8,240 bases of DNA, from positions 1-8,240 of the forward strand of contig PLWR01000224.1 in NCBI GenBank assembly GCA_003165615.1, written 5' to 3'. A program made the translations under genes and the position numbers. Positions 1 to 5,187 of this stretch are shown here, in pieces (positions within the stretch are counted from its first letter, which is position 1; the number at the start of each line of letters is the position of its first letter). The notes under the pieces are model-generated. The model had not been told where the DNA came from, made no database searches, and was given only the letters and a program-made list of their open reading frames with translations. The DNA is from Acidobacteriota bacterium. Lineage in GTDB: Bacteria > Acidobacteriota > Terriglobia > UBA7540.

Positions 1-491
1 TCCGCCAGATAGGGCCGGATCACCAGCGGCGCTTCCGTCTGCCCCATCAGAATGCTGGCGGCGACTTCCAGGGATTCGGCCCCGCTCGTCCCCAACAATT
101 TCATCATCGCCTTGCCGGTCAGCGTTACCAGTACAGGGATGATGCGCAAGTAGTAAAGGATGGACATCAGCGCGGCCACGAAGATAATCATGGGCAGGGC
201 TTGAAAGGCGAAGACAAACCCAAAGCTGCCTTGATGTTTCCCCAAATCGCCGAATACGAACTCTGAGCCGGCAAACGAACAATTCAGGACACTCACAAAC
301 GCGCTTGAGACCTTGGACATCAGCCAATAACCTAAACTTGTCCGCAACACGAATAACGCCACGAGGATTTGTAGTCCCAGACCAATGCCCACGGTGCGCC
401 AGGGAATGGCTTTACGGTTTTTGGAAAGCAGGGTGGCGGCGGCAAGGATCACCAGCATGCCGAGTATCGGGATGAACCGGGTCATAGACAT
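1..491 (-). CDS. nupC: Concentrative nucleoside transporter (CNT/NupC family), N-terminal part
   Basis: Inner-membrane ion-coupled nucleoside importer. Only the first 163 residues lie in the window; CNT proteins are usually about 400, so the C-terminal transport core is off the left edge. The reverse-strand translation starts MSMTRFIPIL. It shows hydrophobic segments at about residues 6-22, 33-50 and 92-115, a GSEFVFGDL motif (75-83), FQALPMIIF (97-104), and the CNT signature GQTEAPLVIRPYL (150-162). Q151-T152-E153 match the nucleobase-contacting Gln-Thr-Glu of Vibrio CNT. The residue matching that protein's sodium-binding Asn149 is Ser146, so the coupling ion is uncertain. Start: ATG at 491 (second ATG at 485). 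No good ribosome binding site precedes it, because a short-repeat array runs up to the start. It lies about 150 bp downstream of deoA on the same strand, consistent with co-transcription. Family call firm; exact substrate inferred from context. Confidence 0.9.
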   Translation of the reverse strand, partial: MSMTRFIPILGMLVILAAATLLSKNRKAIPWRTVGIGLGLQILVALFVLRTSLGYWLMSKVSSAFVSVLNCSFAGSEFVFGDLGKHQGSFGFVFAFQALPMIIFVAALMSILYYLRIIPVLVTLTGKAMMKLLGTSGAESLEVAASILMGQTEAPLVIRPYLA

Positions 492-493
492 TT

Positions 494-646
494 GCGATAT
501 GGTGATCTCGTGATTTGGCGAATGGATAATCTCAAGAATCGCCAGCTCACTCCCTCACTTAATCCCCCCCCTATCACCAAGCTTGTGCAATTTGGTGACT
601 GTAAAGATCGCCAAATCACGCCATCGCTAAATCGCCAAATCGCTAG
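494..646. repeat. Inverted pair of period-8 tandem arrays between deoA and nupC
   Basis: The right arm holds five degenerate octamers in register at 607-646 (ATCGCCAA, ATCACGCC, ATCGCTAA, ATCGCCAA, ATCGCTAG). The left arm at about 494-533 carries looser octamers of the reverse complement type (GTGATTTG, GCGAATGG). Arm segments 509-521 and 608-620 are perfect 13-bp reverse complements. A second hairpin nests inside, 574-580 with 592-598 (TCACCAA/TTGGTGA). The right array covers the deoA stop codon (643-645) and the left array ends next to the nupC start. In deoA-nupC mRNA it would fold into a strong stem-loop right after the deoA stop. There is no U tract, so it is not a classical terminator. 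Function unknown; a processing, stability or attenuation element is possible. Confidence 0.75.
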
Positions 647-1992
647 AACTCCACGATCCGCTCATCCGCAGTCACGGCCCCTTCCGAAGGCAGCACATGC
701 TCCAAAATCAAGGGCGGGGGAGAAACCGGTTCCGGGGAAAAAGCAATCGCCTCGCGGATCATATCAAGCGCCCAGGGCAAGCGCGAGCGGTCATTGGAAT
801 AAAGGATGCAAATTCGTTCACCCGCGTAGACCTCGTCTCCCACCTTTTTTTCAAAGACCAGGCCCACGGCGGGGTCAATGGTGGCGTCGGAACGATCACG
901 CCCAGCGCCAAGGACCATCGATGCCACGCCCATCACCCTCGCGTCCACCCCGGCAACATACCCGTCCACGGGCGCGACAACGGAATCCTCAAATCGGGCC
1001 TGGGGCAATAGCGAGTAGTCCTCCAGGGCGCGCGGATTGCCTCCCTGCTCCGCCACGACGCGCGTAAATCTCTCCAGAGCCTGGCCGCTCGAGATGGCGG
1101 AATCATACCGCGCACGCGCCTCGTCCAGAGAATCCGTCACGTTTCCCAGCAGCAACATCTGGGCGGTCAGGTCGCGGCAAAGCCCCACCAGATCGCGTGG
1201 GCCGCGGCCCTTCAGCGTTTCCACCGACTCGATGACCTCCAGGGCGTTCCCAACCGCATTTCCCAAGGGCTGGCTCATATCAGTGATCAAAGCGTGGACG
1301 CGCTTGCCGTGCGCCGCGCCGGTGTTTACCAGGCTGGTGGCCAGGGCGCGGGCATTCTCCAACTCTTGCATGAACGCTCCTGTCCCGGTTTTGACGTCCA
1401 GCACCAGTCCGTCAATGCCCTCTGCCAGTTTCTTGCTCATGATGGAGGCGGTAATCAGCGGAATGGATTCCACCGTGGCGGTGACGTTGCGCAGGGCATA
1501 GAGCTTGCGATCCGCGGGAGCAAATTCCTCCGTGGCTGCACCCAAGGCAAGGCCACAGGTTTCGAGCACGCGGTGGAATTCCTGGTACGACAATCGGGGG
1601 CTGAAGCCAGGGATCGCTTCCAGCTTGTCGAGCGTGCCGCCCGTGTGCTCAAGGCCGCGCCCGGAGATCATGGGCACCAGTACGCCGGCCGCCGCGGCCG
1701 CTGGGGCAACAATCAAAGAGGTCTTGTCACCGACGCCGCCGGTGGAATGCTTGTCGACCTTCGCGGCGGGCAGGGCGGAGAAGTCCAGCACCCGCCCCGA
1801 TCGCAGCATCGCCTCCGTCAGGTCCGCGGTTTCACGCCGGTCCATGCCGCGAAAATAAACCGCCATCAGCAGGGCCGAGGCTTGGTAGTCAGGAATTTCG
1901 CCGCGCGTGTAGCGCTCGACGAAGTCGAATACCTCCGCCTGGGTCAGAACCAAGCCGTCGCGCTTCTTCCGGATTAGTTCAGGCGTTTCCAT
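643..1992 (-). CDS. deoA: Thymidine phosphorylase (pyrimidine nucleoside phosphorylase family)
   Basis: Cytosolic enzyme that splits thymidine or deoxyuridine with phosphate to give the base and 2-deoxyribose 1-phosphate (EC 2.4.2.4, or 2.4.2.2 if broad). At 449 aa it is close to the 440 aa of E. coli DeoA. Seen: phosphate-loop KHSTGGVGDKTS (81-92), family signature SGRGLEHTGGTLDKLE (110-125), and LYALRNVTATVESIPLITAS (164-183) leading into SKKLAEG. His82, Arg168, Ser183 and Lys187 align with E. coli DeoA His85, Arg171, Ser186 and Lys190 at a constant offset of 3. Met108 sits where E. coli has Met111 and Bacillus-type pyrimidine phosphorylases have Lys, which favours thymidine-type specificity. 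Glu115 replaces the usual Gly in GLGHTGG. The start is ATG 1992: the protein aligns from METPELIRKK, and the longer TTG start at 2031 adds 13 unconserved residues. The stop lies inside a repeat array. Confidence 0.95.
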   Translation of the reverse strand: METPELIRKKRDGLVLTQAEVFDFVERYTRGEIPDYQASALLMAVYFRGMDRRETADLTEAMLRSGRVLDFSALPAAKVDKHSTGGVGDKTSLIVAPAAAAAGVLVPMISGRGLEHTGGTLDKLEAIPGFSPRLSYQEFHRVLETCGLALGAATEEFAPADRKLYALRNVTATVESIPLITASIMSKKLAEGIDGLVLDVKTGTGAFMQELENARALATSLVNTGAAHGKRVHALITDMSQPLGNAVGNALEVIESVETLKGRGPRDLVGLCRDLTAQMLLLGNVTDSLDEARARYDSAISSGQALERFTRVVAEQGGNPRALEDYSLLPQARFEDSVVAPVDGYVAGVDARVMGVASMVLGAGRDRSDATIDPAVGLVFEKKVGDEVYAGERICILYSNDRSRLPWALDMIREAIAFSPEPVSPPPLILEHVLPSEGAVTADERIVEF

Positions 1993-2216
1993 GCTCGAAT
2001 GGGAACCTGCAACCCTTGACGTGACCCGCAACTCCCTTTTTTAGCTTAGTGGAGGATGAGAGTATACAACTTTCTGTAAACTCGAATGAGCGCGTCCCGA
2101 ATGTCATCTCCGCGTTTCGCCCCCTAGCTCTCGGTCCCGGGGAAGTTCCGTCTCCCCGGTAGTACTAAAAGCCAACTTCTTTGAGTGCCGCGAAGTGTTT
2201 TATATCCTTGCGCAGT

Positions 2217-2317
2217 GTCTCCGTGACCTCCGTGCTCAAAACTGCTTTAACACAGAGGTCACTGAGTTGCTCCATGCCCTCTGTGTTAATGTTTGAAAGG
2301 CGCAGAGACCACGGAGA
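2217..2317. repeat. Nested palindromic element with period-9 units (CACAGAG type)
   Basis: Units about 9 bp apart occur in both orientations: GTCTCCGTG/ACCTCCGTG at 2217-2234, AACACAGAG/GTCACTGAG at 2249-2266, and GGCGCAGAG/ACCACGGAG at 2299-2316. The inner stem is a perfect 12-bp inverted repeat, 2247-2258 with 2278-2289 (TTAACACAGAGG and its complement, 19-nt loop). The outer stem is 8 bp, 2218-2225 with 2310-2317. Together they fold into a nested hairpin of about 100 nt. It resembles the CACAGAG-type intergenic repeats seen in many bacterial genomes. It lies between the divergent deoA and deoC genes, outside both coding regions. Confidence 0.7.
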
Positions 2318-2392
2318 GTTCTCTTTGGATTGCAGCCGGGAGCCGCGCTGGGTGGTATCCCAACCCCCAAGGCTCGTCCGGAAGATCGGCGC

Positions 2393-2422
2393 TTGAGCCC
2401 AAGAGGCGGCTCGGCATACAAT
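2393..2422 (+). promoter_or_regulatory. Possible sigma-70 promoter for deoC
   Basis: TTGAGC (2393-2398) and TACAAT (2417-2422) are separated by 18 bp and match the consensus at 4/6 and 5/6 positions. They end 79 bp before the deoC ATG chosen at 2502, leaving a 5' leader. This was found by eye only. Confidence 0.4.
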
Positions 2423-2501
2423 CTTAATTCGGGTGGAAATTGAAAGCGAGCATTCCCACGGGATGCGGAAAAGGAAATTCTGTCGCACAGCGGACCACAT
2501 T

Positions 2502-3188
2502 ATGGATTTCACCTATCAAGACATCGCCAAGATGGTTGACCACTCGTTGCTGCCCCCCTCGCTGACTGACCAGGAACTGGAGCTAGGGTGCCGCATGGCC
2601 CGGGAATATAACTGCGCCAGCGTCTGCATCATGCCTTATTACCTCAAGAGGTGCGCGGAGATCTTGCAAGGCAGCACGGTGATGGCCAGCACCACCATCG
2701 GGTTTCCGCACGGGGGCCACACCACGGCCATCAAAGTGGCGGAAGCGCAGCGGGCCCTGGCGGACGGCTGCCAGGAACTGGATATGGTCACGAACATCAG
2801 CAAGGTCGTGAGCGAAGATTGGGACTATGTGCGCCAGGACCTGAAAGCTGTCATCGATGTGGCGCATGCCCGAGACAAGAAGGTGAAAGTGATTTTTGAG
2901 AATTGCTACCTGACGGATGCCCACAAAATTCGGCTGTGCGAGATCTGTGCGGAAGTCGGCGCCGATTGGGTGAAGACTTCGACCGGCTTCGGCACATCGG
3001 GAGCCACCATCGAGGACGTAAAACTGATGCGTGCCCACACACCCGCGCATATCCAGGTGAAGGCGGCTGGAGGCATTCGCAATCTCGACCAACTCCTGGC
3101 CTTCCGCGCCTTGGGCGTATCGCGCGTGGGCGCGTCAAAGACCAAAGACATTCTGGAAGATTGCCGGCGACTGCTGGGCAAGTGGTGA
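2502..3188 (+). CDS. deoC: Deoxyribose-phosphate aldolase
   Basis: Class I aldolase (EC 4.1.2.4) cleaving 2-deoxyribose 5-phosphate to glyceraldehyde 3-phosphate and acetaldehyde in the cytosol; the last step of deoxynucleoside sugar catabolism. The 228-aa length suits the short bacterial DeoC type. Seen: ELDMVTNIS (92-100) with Asp94, the Schiff-base lysine Lys158 in DWVKTSTGFGTSGAT, the second active-site lysine Lys187 in QVKAAGGIR, and a C-terminal RVGASKTKDIL phosphate-site segment. These match Asp102, Lys167 and Lys201 of E. coli DERA. The start was chosen at ATG 2502 (MDFTYQDIAK), where homology begins. ATGs at 2463 and 2433 are in frame but add a basic, unconserved leader. No strong ribosome binding site precedes any of them. 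It is transcribed divergently from deoA, whose product it consumes after mutase action. A heptamer array begins about 10 bp after the stop. Confidence 0.95.
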   Translation: MDFTYQDIAKMVDHSLLPPSLTDQELELGCRMAREYNCASVCIMPYYLKRCAEILQGSTVMASTTIGFPHGGHTTAIKVAEAQRALADGCQELDMVTNISKVVSEDWDYVRQDLKAVIDVAHARDKKVKVIFENCYLTDAHKIRLCEICAEVGADWVKTSTGFGTSGATIEDVKLMRAHTPAHIQVKAAGGIRNLDQLLAFRALGVSRVGASKTKDILEDCRRLLGKW

Positions 3189-3196
3189 GGGGAAAT

Positions 3197-3318
3197 TCAA
3201 TTACGAATTAAGAATTGAGAATTAAGAATCAAGAATTATAAAGAGAGGACGATGCCAACCTGAGGCACGGGGCCGCAAAGAAGAGTTTCAGAATTCTAAA
3301 TTCGTAATTCGTAATTGA
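3197..3318. repeat. Inverted pair of heptamer arrays at the convergent deoC-rbsK junction
   Basis: The left arm is five tandem heptamers at 3205-3239: GAATTAA, GAATTGA, GAATTAA, GAATCAA, GAATTAT. The right arm (about 3291-3316) read on the minus strand gives AATTACG, AATTACG, AATTTAG, AATTC, also period 7. Segments 3197-3210 and 3305-3318 are perfect 14-bp reverse complements, and 3203-3216 pairs with the AATTCTAAATTCGT segment near 3292-3305 with one mismatch. The right arm lies inside the rbsK coding region and supplies its last residues and stop. The roughly 50-bp centre shows no repeat. Tandem heptanucleotide repeats (STRR) are known in cyanobacteria; this is similar in form. The long stem could act on transcripts from both sides. 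Confidence 0.8.
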
Positions 3319-4237
3319 TCCGCCTCTGCCATTCCCTGTCAAATTCTTCCCGACTTGGAAACGATTTCTGCGTTCCCACTTGGGTCGTCGAGAGGGCCGC
3401 GTAAAGACTGGCTCGCGTCAACGCTTCCTTGTCCGTCAGACCTTCCGCCAGAAACACGGCGAAGCTGCCGATGAAGGCATCGCCGGCGCCCGTACTGTCA
3501 ATGGGATCGACCTTGAAGGCGGGGATCAACTTCAAACCTTCCGGGGTCGCCAGCAGCAAGCCGCGTTCACCCAACGTGATAACAACGCGTGAGAGCCCCT
3601 GCGCGAGCAGATAATTCGCGCATTTGCTGGCCTCATCGAGGTTGTGAACGGGGATGCCGGTAATGGCTTCCGCCTCGCTCTCATTGGGCACGAAATAATC
3701 TGCCGCGGCAACTTCTTTGAAATCCAAAGGCAGCGCGGGAGCGGGATTCACGATGCAGCGAATGCCATGCGCCTTGGCAAAGCGAATCGTGTGGCAGACA
3801 GTGGCGAGGGGGATTTCAAATTGCAGCAGAATGGTGTCAGCTTGGCTGAGAAATGGCGCGGCGGCATCCACATCCTGGGGAGAGAGCATTTCGTTCGCGC
3901 CTTTGATCACCACAATGCGGTTCTGGCCGCTCGCATCCACAAAGATAGGCGCGACGCCGGAGGAGATTCCTTCCGCGATGAGCACGTGACTGGCATCGAT
4001 GCCCTGGGACTCGAAGTTCTTTATGGTGGCCGGTCCAAACAAATCATTGCCGACCTTGGCGACCATGCCGACGGAAGCGCCACATCGGCGTGCGGCCACA
4101 GCCTGGTTGGCGCCCTTTCCTCCAAAACCCAAGTTGAATTTCTTTCCGAAAATCGTTTCGCCCGGCCGTGGAAACGTGTCGTTGAAGATCGTCAGGTCAA
4201 CATTGGCGCTTCCCACCACCGCAATCTTCTTTTCCAT
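3296..4237 (-). CDS. rbsK: Ribokinase-family sugar kinase (ribokinase or deoxyribokinase)
   Basis: PfkB-family ATP-dependent kinase that phosphorylates ribose, or possibly 2-deoxyribose, at C5. 313 aa; E. coli RbsK has 309. Seen: GSANVDL (9-15), GGKGANQAVAA (39-49, first PfkB signature), SSGVAPIFV (92-100), Glu141, NPAPALP (164-170), NESEAE (185-190), and DSTGAGDAFIGSF (247-259) with catalytic base Asp253. Asn12 and Asp14 match ribose-contacting Asn14 and Asp16 of E. coli RbsK. The neighbourhood (deoA, deoC) and the SSGVAPIFV, IKGAN and GTQKSFPS segments recall enterobacterial DeoK, so 2-deoxyribose remains possible. Start ATG 4237 has a GGGGAGA site 5-6 bp upstream; longer frames give unconserved sequence. 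The last residues, INYELRI, are encoded by a heptamer repeat array. It lies 138 bp downstream of tdk on the same strand and converges on deoC. Confidence 0.9.
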   Translation of the reverse strand: MEKKIAVVGSANVDLTIFNDTFPRPGETIFGKKFNLGFGGKGANQAVAARRCGASVGMVAKVGNDLFGPATIKNFESQGIDASHVLIAEGISSGVAPIFVDASGQNRIVVIKGANEMLSPQDVDAAAPFLSQADTILLQFEIPLATVCHTIRFAKAHGIRCIVNPAPALPLDFKEVAAADYFVPNESEAEAITGIPVHNLDEASKCANYLLAQGLSRVVITLGERGLLLATPEGLKLIPAFKVDPIDSTGAGDAFIGSFAVFLAEGLTDKEALTRASLYAALSTTQVGTQKSFPSREEFDREWQRRINYELRI

Positions 4238-4262
4238 GATCTCTCCCCGGGGACGTTTTGTG

Positions 4263-4373
4263 AGGGATTCGGGCCACGGGATTCGAGTCGGAATCGCTGA
4301 CAACGATGGAGGGCGGCGAGATCCCCAAATCGGGGTTTTCTCCGAATCCCGAATCCCTAACCCCGAATCCCGG
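4263..4373. repeat. Inverted pair of heptamer arrays (GAATCCC type) between tdk and rbsK
   Basis: The left arm at 4264-4291 reads GGGATTC, GGGCCAC, GGGATTC, GAGTCGG in register. The right arm at 4344-4371 reads GAATCCC, GAATCCC, TAACCCC, GAATCCC. The units are reverse complements of each other, and 4263-4273 with 4348-4358 is a perfect 11-bp inverted repeat. The centre (4292-4343) is unique apart from a small CCCC/GGGG hairpin followed by TTTT at 4323-4339 on the plus strand. On the minus strand the element begins a few bases after the tdk stop codon (4376-4378) and ends about 25 bp before the rbsK start, so it fills the tdk-rbsK leader. Confidence 0.8.
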
Positions 4374-4375
4374 TC

Positions 4376-5017
4376 TTAGGATGGTTCTTCATCAACAGGC
4401 ATGTTCGCCCGCTTGGGCCGTCCGGGCAGAACAAAGTGCTTTGCGCAGCGCGGCCGGTAGGAATCGCCGGCCATCAAAGTTGGGCTCGCGTAGGAGGCGG
4501 GTTGGCCGTTGATAAGGCGTTGTGAAAAAAACGCTCGTGCCCCACATTCGCAGTAAGCAATGCACCAGGTAATGTTTCCGCCATAAGCATTTACCAGCCA
4601 TGCCAGCGCCAGCATGTCGCCAAAGGGCTGGCCGCGGAAATTCAGGTCAAGCCCCGCGGCAATGACGTCATAGCCCCGTTCCAGGAGGGCACGCGCGCAA
4701 TCGAATAACTCATGCACGAATTGGCCCTCATCGATGGCAACGCAATTGACCGGTTTACCTATGATTCTCTCGCGTTCAGCAATGAAAGCGAACATCTCCC
4801 ACGGATTGGAGGAATCGAACTCCACCGCATCCATCTGCCGATGGCTAAGCTGATTGCGGCTTTGCACCACGCCTTGCGCGCTCTTGGTGTCATCCTTGGG
4901 CTTGAAAAGGATGATGGCCTGGTGCGCATACTCCTCACGCATGGCGACGCGCCGGATTAACTCCGCCGTTTTGTTGCTGCGCATGGGGCCAATCACAACT
5001 TCGATTGTTCCCGGCAT
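4376..5017 (-). CDS. tdk: Thymidine kinase, TK1 type, with divergent P-loop and zinc site
   Basis: Cytosolic enzyme that would convert thymidine to dTMP with ATP (EC 2.7.1.21). 213 aa, typical of bacterial TK1 proteins. Seen: P-loop GPMRSNKT (10-17), SRNQLSH (53-59), IDEGQF (95-100) with the expected catalytic Glu97, GLDLNFRGQPFG (122-133), and a zinc-lasso region with C152, C156, C158 and CAKHF (191-195). Two oddities: Asn15 replaces the near-invariant Gly of Walker A (usual GPMFSGKT), and the first zinc pair reads CIAYCECG rather than the usual CxxCG spacing, with Tyr155 where the first Cys of that spacing is expected. Other motifs are intact and the frame is clean, so it is probably functional, but nucleotide binding may differ. 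Start ATG 5017 has a GAGGAG site 8 bp upstream. It leads a probable tdk-rbsK unit, divergent from the mutase gene. Confidence 0.85.
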   Translation of the reverse strand: MPGTIEVVIGPMRSNKTAELIRRVAMREEYAHQAIILFKPKDDTKSAQGVVQSRNQLSHRQMDAVEFDSSNPWEMFAFIAERERIIGKPVNCVAIDEGQFVHELFDCARALLERGYDVIAAGLDLNFRGQPFGDMLALAWLVNAYGGNITWCIAYCECGARAFFSQRLINGQPASYASPTLMAGDSYRPRCAKHFVLPGRPKRANMPVDEEPS

Positions 5018-5048
5018 TTCGTGGTCTCCTCAGGGTGAAGATGGCAAC

Positions 5049-5075
5049 AGTCTATTCCAAAACCAACCATGTCAA
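5049..5075 (-). promoter_or_regulatory. Possible promoter for tdk
   Basis: On the minus strand TTGACA (plus 5070-5075, perfect -35 consensus) is followed after 15 bp by TAGACT (plus 5049-5054, 4/6 to TATAAT), about 30 bp before the tdk start. The spacer is shorter than the usual 17 bp, so the match is tentative. Confidence 0.35.
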
Positions 5076-5187
5076 AAGTTTTTTCGGCGCTTCCATGTCC
5101 ACTGGATCCTCGGCGCTCATGGGGCACCGCTAAAGGAGCGTTCGTATTAGAATTGATGTTTCCAAATCGTTGAACGAGGCGAAGCAC

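Larger units (their letters stand above)
1993..2501. other. Divergent deoA-deoC intergenic region
   Basis: About 500 bp without a convincing gene. On the minus strand a TATACT box (plus 2061-2066) lies about 70 bp before the deoA ATG and is a possible -10, though no good -35 is visible at the right distance. A hairpin of 7-bp arms (2137-2143 with 2153-2159, CCGGGGA/TCCCCGG, 9-nt loop) comes next, then the period-9 repeat element at 2217-2317, and finally a possible deoC promoter at 2393-2422. No DeoR- or CytR-type operator could be recognised. Short open frames here, such as 2165-2512 on the minus strand, have no protein-like features and read through the palindromes. Confidence 0.6.

Noticed and set aside
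607..646. CRISPR array
   Set aside because: Units are 8 bp and contiguous without spacers; the same holds for the 7-bp arrays elsewhere.
492..1067. 191-aa plus-strand open frame
   Set aside because: Antisense to deoA, rich in Pro and Arg as expected from a GC-rich shadow frame; deoA is strongly supported.
1993..2031. TTG start extending deoA by 13 residues
   Set aside because: The added residues are not conserved and the GGGAG motif is too close to the TTG; homology begins at ATG 1992.
2165..2512. 115-aa minus-strand open frame upstream of deoC
   Set aside because: It reads through the palindromic repeat, overlaps the deoC start antisense and has no recognisable domain or ribosome binding site.
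4323..4339. Plus-strand intrinsic terminator (CCCC/GGGG hairpin then TTTT)
   Set aside because: The stem is only 4 bp, and no plus-strand gene ends nearby; both adjacent genes are on the minus strand.
5084..5117. Direct repeat TCGGCGCT (5084-5091 and 5110-5117) in the tdk-mutase gap as an operator
   Set aside because: Only 8 bp with no dyad or regulator link; too likely by chance in GC-rich DNA.
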